Notes: generated by a model from the sequence alone, not told the origin. A DNA stretch of 33,923 nucleotides from Christensenellaceae bacterium (GCA_031288735.1 JAITQU010000118.1:1-33923), one strand, 5' to 3'; shown: positions 10,001 through 25,000, numbered from the stretch's first letter. Made by a program: numbers and translations.

Positions 10001-13000
10001 AGAAATAAACAAGTTTTTAGAAACCATGACGATCGGACTGTCCTTGAATGGAAATTTCCGTATGGTGAAACAAGAGGATAAATTCACCGTAGGGTGGATT
10101 AATGACCTTATAGCTGGTATTCTAAACGGGATAGCAATCGAATTTGACCTATCAAGCTTCGATGTCAACGTTTCCTATTCGCTTTCTATAAATCTAGCAC
10201 TTTCGGATATTTTATCGATAGTAAATGGTAATATTCCGACTAAACTACTAACTGAACTATCGTTAGTCGTTGTAGATAACACGATAAACAGAACAATGAT
10301 AGGTATTTATCTTATAGATAATGTAATATATCTTGAGCTTGATTATTTTGGTGTCAATAATATTGCAATAAAGGATGTATCGTTACTTATAAACCAGATT
10401 GCAAATCTCATTAACGGTTTATCCATAAATGGCAACCGTGAGCTACCACTACCCATCCCAGCCAATGACGAGGAGGAATCTGGACAAGGTGCTAACGGGA
10501 TACGTGCTATAAACATAATTTTAGCTCCAGAAAGAGTATCAATTCTCATATCCGAAATTTTTGTCGGTGCTTTGATACAGATGCTTCTAGGTACTGAGTT
10601 ACCAATGGCATTAAGAGACCTTTCCTTAATTATTTATTTTGAAGAGAACCTAGCAGTTGACCTAAATGTCACTATAGAGGTATTAGAAATCACCTTTGCG
10701 GTGTATGATGTAGTCCTTATCATTAAGTATGATGCCAATGGTGATGGCAAAATTGACCAAGAGGACAATAAAGGTTCTGACGGTAAAATTGATGAAACTG
10801 CAGGTTTACTACCAGTTATATCATTACCAGATAAAGCATTTCATACTACTGACACTGGTGGTATGCCATCCACAATTAAAATATCTCTTCAGGCTAGTAT
10901 TTTCCTAACCGCAAACCCTGATTATGGCCCGTCTGGAGAGACTTTAAATAAAATACTTGATCTAACACCTGCACTTTCCGCACTCTTAAATAGTACAGGC
11001 ATTGATCTCAATACATATATTCAATTCCTAGGAATAAATGAAGGTCGCATAAATATCTATCTCGAGGCAAGTATTGATATCAACAAGCTTGTATCGGGGG
11101 ATATACTTACAGGTATTTCTGCATGGCTTAGAATTACAACTGGTGAAAATGCAGACGAAAAACAGATACTGAATGCTATTTACGCAAGAGGGGATCTTTT
11201 CTTAGAGACTGATGTTTTTGGGATTGGAAAATTACACATAAAAAACGTTAGTGAGTTTTTTGGATCACTATTAGGTGGGGCTAGTAATTCTGAAGGGGCA
11301 CTAAGAAATCTTTCTAGTGAAGAATCAATACAAAACCAGCTAATGCTTTCTCAGTATGTATCCATAATGCTTATACCAGGCGGTCTAACAATGGATCTAA
11401 CAAGGGGCATGCTTCTTGCTGTGTTTAATGCACTAGGCTTAGATCTAACACAGATGCTAGACGGAATTTTAGAGCTTAATTTACATCTTGATTTAAGCGC
11501 AGTTCCATTAGATCTAAATCTTGGGATTAATGCTGATGGAGTTATAGCAGGAATAAGATTATTTGGACTAAATATTCGCTTAGATGAGACTTTCCATATT
11601 CCTGACGTAAATGATGCCGATTATGACTATGTAGCGCTAGAAAATCTTGAGTATTTAGACCTAACCATTGAAGGACAGCTAGATTTTGGCATATATGGCT
11701 CTGAGAGTGGTACGGACTTTGATTTTGTAGTTCAAGAAATATACGATGCTTTAATGGAAGCGGGGATTTCTGGTGGTGATACCTTTGATCTTGATGTCCT
11801 TCTCAATATTGGCATATTACTTAAAATAGTTTCTGAAAAATTCGGTGGCACCATACACTATTCAATAAACGTAATACTAAATCCATTAAATATAAGTGAT
11901 TTGTACCTAGCCATTAGGTTGACATCAGAGGATGTCTATAACGCTTCAGACTCGAGTGCGTATGGCAATATTTTGAGCATGTTTTTAATTGCTAATGGTA
12001 ATGGTGGTCTTGATCTATATCTTGACGGCGAAGGTCTATTTGGCGGCACTGGATTAAAAATTGAAAAAATACGCATAACCGATCTTGTAGGGTTCATCGG
12101 CGGTTTTTCTGGTGCGACAACTCTAGGCACCTCAGGACTTCCATCCAATGCCGTAGGCGATGTGCTTTTGTATAATGCAATCGATATAGCAAATGCGCAT
12201 ATTCTTGTATCGATAGCACTTAATTCTCCAACTGCCGCTGCCCCAATTGTTATAGCAGTGACAAAGGGTGCCTTCGAGGCTTTATTTGGTCTGTTAGGTA
12301 TTCCGCTAACTGATTTCTTAGGCGAATATGCTCCAAATGCTAAACTAGAGATTGGCGGCGAAGTTAACTTTTTAGATCTCTCTTTTGATATTAGTAGTCC
12401 TACTGAAAAGTTCATTAAGCTTGGCTTGACAATGAAGTCACCAAAAATAGGAATTTATGACAAAAACGGTAGTGCACTAGGTATGTACAATGCTGTCATT
12501 GCTGATCAGGCTAGCTATTATTTGATAAACAGTACTGATAAATTAAATTTGAAACTTACAATCGGTGGCGAGTTTGTGTTTGACAGTAAAGACAACGTTA
12601 CTACACCTGACAACCAGATTGATCTAACGAAAATCTTACAGCAATTCTTGAAGGAAACCGATCTAGGCGCAATTTTAGCAAACGCTGGATACGTTAACAA
12701 GAGAATTACATATGATATTCAGATAAGTGTTGACGCGATGAGTGCGATCAGTGGCGGCCTTGATGGTTTAATCTCTGGCATGAGTGCACTTATTATTCTT
12801 ACCTTGCATCATTCTTCAATTGATCAAGCAGACGATCCTACAATCAGCCTTTACCTTAACGGTGGGAATCTGTATGCGGATTTGTCTAAGATAAATATAG
12901 GTAAAATAAGAATAGACAACGTGTTCACTGTTTTGGGGCTTAGTGGCAATGAATCCCAAACGGTTTCAGCACTCAGAGGCTCGTTAGGGAATGCTGGTAT

Positions 13001-16000
13001 CTATAGTGCTCCAGAGATTTTAGCACATCTCATCCTAACACTTGGTAACGACAGAGGCATAGCCTTAGGACTAGGCTCTGACTTGTTTCAGGTAGTCTTA
13101 AACGCACTAGCAATTCCTGGCATAGATGTAGGTCTGCTTGGTGATTTCGTAGTAGATGAGCTCTTGAATGGTGATCTCAATGTTGATTTCGAAATTGATC
13201 TAGCAAATGCTGCTTCCATCTCAATTTCTGCAAGTAACAGTTATGAATTAGCACTAAAAATCAACAAGTTACTCCTTGATTTTAGAGCATATGCACCATC
13301 TGGTGAAATGACTGCCAATTTTAACCCCATGGATTACTACCCATTAGCGTTTGACTCGCTACTTATTCATGCTGAGATAAATTTAGATTTTGGCTGGACA
13401 CTAGAGGATGGCACAACCTTTGTCTTAGATGACCTATTATCTACAATACTCCCTAATGGGATTGATATTGGTGGGAAAAAACTAGGAATAAGTGCGGCAT
13501 TAGCAATTTTAGGAACGCTTGGCAGTGATTTTCGCGCAAAAATTTCTGCAAATATTAATTTGGCTCGCATACTTGATGCGAGTTTACCCGTTGAACAAAA
13601 ATTTATCGGAACGGATATTATAATCGAGCTCTTTTGCCTGTCATCTGATACACCAAATGACATTTTACTAGGTGTCTACTATATTTACAACACTGAGACT
13701 GGCGGGAATGATTTGTATCTTGATGCAGAGTGTTTCAATATTCAACGAGTCAAAATATCTAATGTTATTGACTTCGGTGTCAATTTTGTAAATACTCTCT
13801 TAGGATTGTTTTCTAGTCCAAGCGATGATGAAACTCCTCTAGATCCAGCTTCCAATGCATATGATCCCAATATAGCAGCCGCTTGGATAAATATGCAACT
13901 TAGTCAACAAGGATTTCTCATACATATAGGTTCAGCTGCATTATTTACTGCACTATCAACAATTCTTACTACATTTGATGTTGGTAGCTATATTAATCCC
14001 CTAGGTGATGTGCAGATAGATCTTGCAATGCTTTCACCAGAGGATGTTTTGAGATTAGATCTAAGATTGCATGCCTACAAGGAAGATCGAATTGGTGATC
14101 CGGTTAAATATGTTGGTGTTAACCTTGCCCTTAGTAATTCCTACTTAGTTGATTTTAATGCACAAAACCATAAGCCTATAGTGCCTGGTATAGAGAGATA
14201 TTATTCTCTCAATGAAAAGTTACCTACGTTGTCATTTGAGACAAAAGTAGTCTTTGAAGCAAAAGCCACAGATCATACATTTGATAATCTTAATAAAGAG
14301 CCCCTAAGTAGTCTTATTTCTAATTTGCTACAAGGACTGGCGGGAACTACAGATCCAGTTATTCTTGATTACATGACAAGACTTATCATCGAGCTGTATT
14401 TTGACATTTCAGATGATGTGGAAGGAAAATTTGAGGCTGAAATACGCGTCAATATTGAGTTAACTAACATTAGAGCAATGCAAATGCAGTTAATTCTTAG
14501 ACGAATTAGCGGCGACAGTGCTGATAGAGTACTACAATTAAATCTATTTCAAGGTGACATTTATGTTGACTTAACGCCTCTTGGCGGTCCGATGTTTATC
14601 ATTATTGATGTTATGGCCGTTCTTTTAGGCGAAAAAGAATGGGATATGGGAGATATCACGCCTGCGTCTAATCTTGAAATGCCAAAAAACGCAGAGGATG
14701 ATGGTATTACTTATCTTGATCTTAAAGCAGAAATTACAACTGATGGTTTGTTTATTGCTGCCTATAAAGCAACCTTCGACACGTTAGTTACGCTGCTTGG
14801 AATGTCAGGGATCGAAATATTCGACCAAATGAAATTAAGTATCTATGCAAAAGGCTATGGTGATAATTCATTTAGTCTAGGATTAGGCGTTGAGGTTGGT
14901 ACTAATGAGGAAAGCAATCTTATTAGTGCAGGAGTGCACATTGACGGTTTAAGAATTAACTTTGAACCATTTAATGAGCAGGAACTTATTACTCCACTTA
15001 ATACTAAATATATTGAGGCATATAAGGTAAATACTATATCTGCAAGTGCTACCTTTGAAATAGGCTTTGCAGGATATGATGGCGATATTGAGCTTTCGAA
15101 CGTATACAGAGCAATAACCGCAATTGAACCTGGTCTTGCTATGGTTCTTCCGAAGGTTTTAGATATTGACAGCTTTGGAGATTCGCTAATATTTGAGATT
15201 TCTGCAATTTTAAATATAGCAGATCTTTCAGAAATCCAAAACGGACTCCAGGTAAGAGGCAAGATATACCTTAAAAACGATTATGAGAGTGGCAAGCAGC
15301 CCCTTATTGATATAACATATTATGGAAATCCATACTGGTCCTTTGGAAACACACTCTACATTGATGCTACTAATGTGGGTTTAGGAAAAATTAAGATAGA
15401 TGATTTCTCGGGGGTTATTGGATTCTTTACTAGTGGTGCATCTGAGCTCTCGCCTCCTACAGATAATGACGGTTTCCAATTAGGTGATGAATTAAACAAT
15501 CTTAGTGCTAGAATAGACGAAATAGAAGAAATGATTGAGGAAGCGGGAGTTGCCACTGCTGAGCAGCTAAACACCCTTGCACTTTGTCGCATTATGGTTT
15601 CACTAAGTCTTGAAAACGGGTTACTGCTAAGCATTGGCAAAGATATGCTCTTTATGCTACTTACTGTGCTTGGCATGGACATAATGAAATACATCGATGG
15701 TGTTGTTTATCCTGCTATTGATATAGGTATTACACCAGAGTTAGATCTAGGTCTGAGAATTGCAATTAACGGATTGTTAAAAGATGAATTGACAAATAAG
15801 AGTGGCGGAGTTGAACTATACCTCAACTTGTTTACAAGTAAAACTAGAGCGGACATAAAAAATGAAATATTCTTTGCAACACCAGTGGGTGTTTATAGTA
15901 ACATTGAGCCACTCATTTCTGAAGCTGAGAGAAGAGAATATGTTAACTATAATAAACTACCATTATTTACAGAATTAAACATTTCCTTATCAGTTGATCT

Positions 16001-19000
16001 TGACGATGGGCGCGTTGCCGCAGGCAATTCAATTTCTGCTATATTTGCATTGCTAGGGCTAGATGCCGAGCTACAAACGGATATTTCATTTAGTGGATCA
16101 GAACGACTACAAATTGATATATCGGCTGAGCTTGGTATAAACATGAGTCAATTAATGTCACTTAATAGGGAAAGTGCAAGCAAAGCTATTACTGGGCGAA
16201 TTATCCTAAGCTACGGTATCTATGACAGAGCAAACCCAAATTGGGCGAGCGAGCATTCCATGTTTTCCCAAAACGTAATAGAGATATATTTCCTAAACGA
16301 TGTTGTATATGTTAAAGCACTCATCATGGATAGTGAAATTAAAGTAAAGCTATCAGATTTAGAAATATCTAAATTATTAACTGATCTTCTAAACGCAACA
16401 GGACCCGCTGATGATGGACCACAAAACGCCGTGTCAGAAGTTTCCAAAAACATGGGATATCTATTAAATTTAGATGGAAACCAAACTGGATTTGAAACCT
16501 TTGAGGCTGTTATTCGTTTAAATTCACAGGCGTTTTCACTGATAATTACTAGTGAATTGCTGAGCGCAGTTTTATCAGCTTTAGGTGGCGTATTAGGATC
16601 ACCAGTAAGCGAAATACCTTTTGATACAATTTTTGACGAAATTGTAGATGGTGCTAGCTTAGGCGTGTACTATGGTGAGGAAGACGAAGAAGGACGTCTA
16701 AAGACATTTAGTATTAGATTTAATATATTTAAGGAACAAAATCACTATCATGAAGTTGGTGGCATAAATCTGCCAGCTGCTGGTTATGATATTACACTAT
16801 CTCTACTACATGATTCATTAATATCTGTTAGGCAAAGTAGATATGATGATTTTTACTCTGAAATTTATGAGCTAAGTAATGATGAAGATGATGCATTTAT
16901 TGATTATTACAACCTATCGATAAGTAATTTCAATATTCTAGATTTCACACTATCTGTCAGCGTAGATATTGTTTTAGGCTGGGAGTTCAAGCAATTAATA
17001 CTTGACTGGAGTGAGTTGTTTGCTCTTGAATTAGATGAGACAACAGCATTTTTCATTCAGATTCTAGATGATATGAAAGGCGATATTACATTGAGACTCG
17101 CAACCGTTGTCAGTCTTGGGAGTATAGCTGAGCTAAAGCTTGATGTTAGTGCCGAGCTCATTGATTCTGAAGGTAATATTGGACTACAATTATTCTTTCT
17201 AAATTTCACCGACACAAGTGGTTCTGATATTGAAGGTATCAACCCTAGTATATATGTTAGAATTCCGTCAATGGATACTGGCTTTGTTTTAACCTCTGAT
17301 ACACTTGTAGAGTTCTTAGGTATTAATATTCTTGCCTTGTTTGATACTACACCTAGTAACGATGACCCCAATGCGGGCGAAGTTGTCGATGACGAAGATG
17401 ACGAGACTAATCCTGAGGGACCAGAGGTTATTGGCGGTGGCTCAACTGATGAAGCTTGGTGGGCCACGCTATTAGAGAGTATTGTTATAGTAAAGGGACA
17501 AATCGTAGTAGTTGTATCAAACGCTATTATTCAAACATTGCTAAATCAATTATTTGGTTTTCCTTTCGATGAAATCGGACGCGTGGCTTTATCGATTGAC
17601 TTTATCGGAAATACCTTGCGCTTAGATCTTTCACTAGATAACCAATTAAACATGGACGAAACACAGTATTCGTTTGGTGTAATAGCAAAAGATATGACTT
17701 ATGAAGGAACTACTCTCATAGAACGTATTGATGGTAAAGCGATACCAGTGGAAGTTCTAAATGCAGCTAGAAGAGGTATTGTAGCATCCTACAGTTTGAA
17801 TTATGCTCAGACAAACGGTGTTATGGTTATTTCTCAGTCTGACTTAATTTCATTTTATGGTATACTGTCTACGCTAAGAGAAGATAACAGATATGTCTTA
17901 TCAACAGAGCAGGTTGAGATTCGCAGTAAAGATAAAAATCGTTCATTAATTGATTCATATACTATCAATTATTTTAAGTTTACTGGTCTTGATGCGTCTT
18001 TTATGGGAGCTATAACGTATTTCCCTAATAGTAATTATGTACAGCTAGTAGTATTGAATATAAGTGAAATTGATCCAGCAAGTCTACCAGTTCTTTCAGC
18101 TAACGTCTTATCCATTGGCATTCTTTCGCGCGCTGAAAAAATCTCAGAAGATTGGATAACAGGTAGCGGGGCTTTTAATGAGTATATAGCTGAAATTGAT
18201 GATGTTATTACACCCCCGCAAGGTGATGGCTTAACACAAATCGATGCATACAAATATTTTGATACAGTGCTAAATCAACAAGTAGCGTATATCATATATA
18301 AGGTAGCCGATGAGAGCACACGTGATGATGATATTTTTAGTTATGCAACACGAATTCAAGCGTATGAATATGATTTGATAGGTGAGGGTGGTATATATAC
18401 ACTAACCAAGCATGTAACAACAAATATTAGAGAAAACGGAAAGCTCTATGCTACTAAACACGATGTAATGGTGAAACTAATCCCCATAGGGAAAGATATG
18501 TTTGCTGTAGCTATAATTAACATAAGTAATATGTTCAATGTCTATTTAGCAATAACTAATCTTAACCTGTCTATTGCAAGAGAGGATATAATTCTCAACA
18601 AATTTAAAGACAGAGCAATAGCTGATGATTATTTCCGTAAATTTAGTCCATTACAGGAATTCAAGTGGGATTTCGAGGTCTACTTTGAATTGACTATAGA
18701 TGACAGCTTAGGAGGTTTATTCGACCTTTCGCCTCTCACCTCTTCTATATTTAATATGCTGAACACATCTGAAAATTCACTGCTTCAAGCACTGTCAGCT
18801 ATAAATATAGCATTACAGCCTAGTGAAGAAATCAATATTGTTATTGGTATTCGACTAGCGATGTTTATAGATTTTAGTAAACTTGAAAACATTAGACTCC
18901 AAATTGAACTAACATATAATGGAAGATCACTTGCACTTATTACATTTGTAGGTGGACTTACATCTGATAGAGTGACAAGTAATGTAGTCTATCTTGATTT

Positions 19001-22000
19001 ATCTGGACTTTTAAATGGGGTTTCTGTCAAACTCACAGATATTGACCTAGGTGGTATACTAAAGGGCCTTTTAGGTGGACTTTTAGATGGATTAGTGCCT
19101 GGAATACGTGTCGATGAAAATTCCCCAAGCAATGCTGAAAGCACACTAGCAAACAGTATTGATTTAAGAGATTATCCTATTGGCATACCGTTACTACTTT
19201 TAACAGCATCGCGAAAAGAAATGACGCTTGCAATTACAGGTGCATTAGCGTATTCGTTAATTGCTGGAATTGCGGGAATGGAAAATTTCTATCTGCCTGA
19301 TTTTAACAACCTACAAGTAGGCTATGCTGAAAAAGAACTTGACAAAACTGAATATATACAATTTGACTCTAAGCAATTAACGACATGGGATAGTTTAACA
19401 GGACTATTTGTAATGTATTCAAACAATAATGCTGCGCTTGTCATATCTGAGGTAAGTTCTAGCAGTAGTAAAGAGCATTTAACTGTTGAAGGAATTGACC
19501 TTAATGGTAAAGAGCGTACGGTTGAGACGGTAGGATTGCCAGCACTTTGGCCTGCTGAGCTAGATAGATATGGAAGTAGTTTACCTACTCAATACAAAAA
19601 CATGTTCATTTCAGCAGTTTATAGAGTTTTAGACGATGGTTTTGGGCGTAGTGGATACTATGTTATGTATAGAAGAGTGTATGTAGAGGATTATGAAACA
19701 CTCAAAGCTTCACTTGAAAGCACATACCTAACACAAAGTGATGTTATAGCAAAAGACTTAGCTGGCTTAATTTTCAGATTGACAGATGATACACCATATG
19801 AACAAGCTTTCCGTATTGGATTTAACTATCGGGATGGATATTCACATTTTGGTGTTGAGATAAACTCAAAGATTGATATCGGCGCAGATGCCTTATCAAA
19901 ATATGAGGATATTTCAATCCTAGCTAGGATTGGAATATCACTTGATCTTGAAATGCGGCTTAGAACAAAGCGCGCTGATGGTGATAAAACTCCAGAGGTG
20001 GAGGCACTTGAGGCAATACTAGAAACAATGATTGGAATACCAGAGGGCGGAATGAATTTAGATTTCCAAGACTCTACAATGGTATTTGCACTCTCGTTTA
20101 AATTATATCTAAATCTTTCAGACCTTTCTGAAAGTACAATGAAAATTGCAATGTCGTTTAACGATGAACCGTTTATATCCATATATTATCTGGCAGCTGA
20201 TAACACAGTATATCTGGATGCCGAAAAGTTAGGTTTGTTTCGTGCTGCAATAAACGGCATAGATCTTATGAGTATTATAAACGCATTCACGTCAGGGATG
20301 TTTGATAATGGTGGACTAGACATTGGTAGCATTATTGAGGACCTAATACCTTCAAACGCTGAAGGCTATGTTGAGCCTGAGCGCGCAAAAAATGCTTCTG
20401 AGTTATTAGCACCTACAGATGCGCCTCTTGTTAGGATACTTTTAGGCAATGATGAAATCATAATAAATCCAAACATTGGTGTATTTGAAAGTTTAATAAC
20501 AGGTGTAGCACTACCAAATATTAATGATATAAGACTAAGTACAAATATTTCTTATGGATTAAACAACCTAGCTTTGAGAGTAAAACTAGACGGGTTGGGA
20601 AATAATATTTCAATAACAGTACCTCAAGACATGTTCCGTTTAGGAATTGGTATTAGAGATGAAGACCTTGCAGTCTTTAGAACATCAGCTAATGAGGTTC
20701 CAGCATCACAATACGGCGCACTTACTGGTATAAACTTAAACGGGACAACATTCAATGAACTATTGAATGGGGGTGCGCTACCAATCGATATTGGCACACT
20801 AATGAATACTTTGATTGACACCTTAAAGATCAAAGACCTATACATTTATCTTGACAAACGTAGTGATTACTGGTACATGCGTGATCTTAGATATATAATT
20901 AACAGTGGCGGGACGGGCCCAGTTTATCCTGGCTATGCTTATGCTGAAAATGATGTGCGAGCGTATTTAGATCCTGTATATTCATATAGAAAAGGAAATA
21001 CTGGCTTTGAGGTTTCCGATAGTAGAGGAATTTCTCCTGCGGATGTGCTTAACGAGTTAGTTACAGGTCTCCTTGGTACTAATTTGTCAATCGCCTTTGA
21101 TATTGCCGTTGGATTGGGATTTATCAGTGGTGCTGAAATGCCCAAGTTTGTACCATATTTCTTTAATAACCAATACAAGCGCGTGAGAATCAATCTTGGA
21201 AAGACATTACAAAACAGATTAAATATAAAAATAGAGCAACTTACTCAAATTACTACTAGCAGAGAGGAAGGCTTATTTGATGGTTCTAGTAGTGCAGATT
21301 GGTCAACTATGGCAGCAACTGCGTTCATGGGTAGTCATGTTATAAAACTCCTTTTAGGATCAGCATTAAATATTAAACTTGTCAAACTTTTAGAAAAGCT
21401 ATTAGGCGGTACCTTGTCTGGATTATCTGATGAATTAGCTAATTTAGTTAATGCGCTACTTCCAGCTCTATTGGGAATGGGCGGTGACCCACTACCACTA
21501 GGTGGAATAATTGATGGTTTGACTAACGGCATTAAACTAGCGGGGTTATGGAATACACTGCAAGGCTTAATCCCTTCAAGAAACACTGATTTAAATTCTG
21601 AAGAACTTTATGGCTACAATAGTCTTTTTGGAAAAATTACTGATAATAGTGGAAATGGAATTAGTGGGGCAAATGTAACCATAAGCGTTAATGGATCAGA
21701 CACTACTACTTATACAACGTCAACAGATGAATATGGGCGTTATGTTTTAGTTAATATTCCTGTAGGGACACATTTAATTGATGTTACAAAGGATGGCTAT
21801 CATCCACTAAATCTTCCAGGCTTACCTGAAACGAAAAAGCTAGTAACAATAGTTATGTTTATAAAACAGCCAGCAGTGGAGGCAAACTATTCACTTGATG
21901 AAATAAGTCCACTTGTGTTTACGAATGTCACAATTACTGGATCTGTCTTTGTTCCAAATGCTGCAAACACTGACCTTACGGCTGCTAAAGGGAGTGTATC

Positions 22001-25000
22001 GATCGATGCGATAAATAATGCTGGAACTAAAGTTAAAATCACAGCAGACATGTCCGATGGTTTATTTACATTAATAATAAAAGATGGAAACTATTTAGAC
22101 GGCGTAGAGCACACGGTGGATGTTACTGCTTCAAATGGTTCAAATTCATTTACATTAACTCCAGCAACAATTTATGTCTATGAAAGCAATACTACCATTT
22201 CGCCAAACGATTTTCCTGAGCTTAACTTCGTTAGGGATACGACTTCTACTGGGTCCATTTCTGGTAATATAAAAACATATGAGGATGTTGGCTTGATACC
22301 TGATGCAAGTTACTTAGCATTTATGTCTGGGCTTAGCGAAGATAATAGTAAGGAAACTTGGTCACAATTTAATACTGGACTTTCCACACCTTATGACATA
22401 AACTCGTTGCTACCAGGAGTGCTAACGAGTGCACAGCATTATAAAAATACAAAGGGTGTAACATATTTAGAGTTTAGTGACAGTGGTTTGAGTGCATATA
22501 AAACATTCTTAAAGAGTTTAGAGACTAAGTTTAATACTATTAGTCCCATGAACAGCTCGGCAAAATACGATTTTAATCTCTATAAAATAACAACTGTTGT
22601 TAATGGTACCACCCACTACCTTGAATACAATGAATATAATAGCGTATCGAGACAACCATTCATCTATGAGATTCGTAGATATCCAGGAAGTGGCAAAATA
22701 ATAGTTGCATTCAAAAAATCGGAACTTGTACCTGTGACAAGTGACGTTGAACTTTGGCTTATGAGAGATGGGCATACTATTATGACAGCAGATGCTCATA
22801 GTGGCAAGAACTGGAACTTGGATCCAATTACCAATAAAAATCCATATGATCCACAAAATTTCCCTGTATATGCATATAAACTTGAAGAGAATTCGGAAGA
22901 TCTTTTTTACGATGAAAATGGAAACCCTGTTATAGATACAAATTATGATGGATCTCTCAAAGAGGATAATGACAGAATAATTAAAATGTATACTCCAAGA
23001 GATTATATTTCAAACAGTGATGGGGAAGGCAATAGTGCATTTAGCGATGGCAAGTTCACTATATCGAACCTAGAATTAGGTGTTAATTATTCAATAAGAA
23101 TTCGATCTAAGGTTTATGTTAACTATGACTACGCTGAAACAGCAAGTATGTCTAGTCAGCTCATAGATACTTTTATAAATTCTGATATTGTGTTAAAAAA
23201 GAGACCCTCACATTGGACAGAATTAAAAGAAGAGTCATCATCTGGGATGCTACAAGCAGTAAGGATTCGATTAGGAGCTGACAATTTAGATGAAGGAATA
23301 AATGAACCTAGTTCAACCGATCCTGGGTATGCAGATCCTGATTTGATCAATGGCTATCCTTTCCCCTACAGTAACTATCAATGGCTTAGTGCATTAATTA
23401 ATGAGATTGAGGCGGGTTCCACATCCCTTGGAAATTTGTTTGCAAACGGGACGCTTGCAAGAACACTACTCCAAAAAATAATGCCACAGCTCGATATTGA
23501 TGATCCAAATTTTGATTTTTCATCCACTAGTTGGTATGACTTTAAAAACAAGGCAACATATTCACCATTTACAAATTATATTGAAGGATATGCCCAAGGT
23601 GCTTATGATAAGAGCAACAACGTTTCTTATGTTGAGATTTGGCTTGACTCGGAATTTATGGCTTCAATTGTCAATATGATTAGTAACATTGTATTACCAA
23701 TGATAGGGGGCATGGAGACTGTATCTGATTATAGAGTACAACCTATTCATATCATAAAACCACAAGACTCTTTTTCTAATGAAGTGTTACAAGCTAAGGG
23801 TCTAGGTTATAGTGAAATAATCGAGACCATGTTTTACAAAGGTATATTTGACGAATCAAAGAGTGCTCTTATATACAACTATATGTATGAAACGGAGGAT
23901 GATTATAAATTAAACGCTATATCTGCTGGTAACAAAATGCCAGGTGGATTTATTAACTATGTTATTAATATGCTAAAAGACGGTATTCGTGATGGGTCAC
24001 TAGGTGCGATTCCTGTACCCATTATAGATCTTCTTGTTATTGCTGGAACCAACTGGATAGATACACAAATTGACCAATTCTCACGTATGTTCTCGCATGT
24101 TTTACCCCTCGTTAATGGTTATTCCTGGTATGGAGAGCGTAATCTTGATGGAAACATATTGCATGAGACCGCACCTACCACTGAAGGTGGAGAAAATATT
24201 GTTCTTCCTGATGCACTTACAGGGCAGACACTAACAACAAATGTAATAGGATATATCAATGACAAAGGCATATTGCCAGGGGGCGCACGACTCTTAAATG
24301 GATCCACTGTAGCAACTGATCCACAAATGCAAGATGATTATTCATTAGATAACGGTTATATGCGTGAAGTAGAATACCATGACATGTCGGTTTATGCAAA
24401 GGTAACAGTTAACGCAAATGTTAATACTATGTTTGACAGAATTGTGCTATTTGTTAACGGTGCATCCTACGACACAACAAGCTCTGGTAAGCCTGAAAAT
24501 GTCTACGATATTAATACTGGTTGGCGTGCAAATTCTGTTGAGCTTAGAGCTGATCTTGTAAAATTCAACCTTGATGGCTCGCCTGTGCCAGAGGATAAGG
24601 CTAAATATGATATGATTTTGCGTTGGTTAAAATACGATGCGACAAATTCTTATTTAGTCCTAAAAGATTATCAATATGAGACAAGTAGTGATGAGTACGA
24701 AATTCTTACTAAAACCTTAAAATCAATACTCTATGTGCGTGATGTTTATGGATATTATGATGCTAAATATGATGCCAACGGAAATCCAGAATACATTGAC
24801 ACACTAGGTCGAACTCTTTCATATAATAGAGTTGAAAGAAAATTCTATTTTGCTGGTAATTCTGTTTTAAATCCAGGTCCTGTTCAGCCTATATCAGTTG
24901 ATTTTGCAAACAAGACCCTCTCAGAAAATCCACAAAGGCGCATTCTAGAGCAAACGCTTATTAACAATTTATCAGCTAAAGATGACCATTTCATGGAGTT

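Noticed and set aside
11936-12415. 159-residue minus-strand open frame within the giant gene
   Set aside because: It lies wholly opposite a strongly patterned coding repeat, is rich in Ser and Pro as antisense frames here generally are, and lacks a credible start signal.
7119-21600. CRISPR array or DNA-level tandem repeats behind the repeated protein units
   Set aside because: The repetition is visible only in protein. The DNA of the copies is too diverged for direct repeats, and the frame is continuous.
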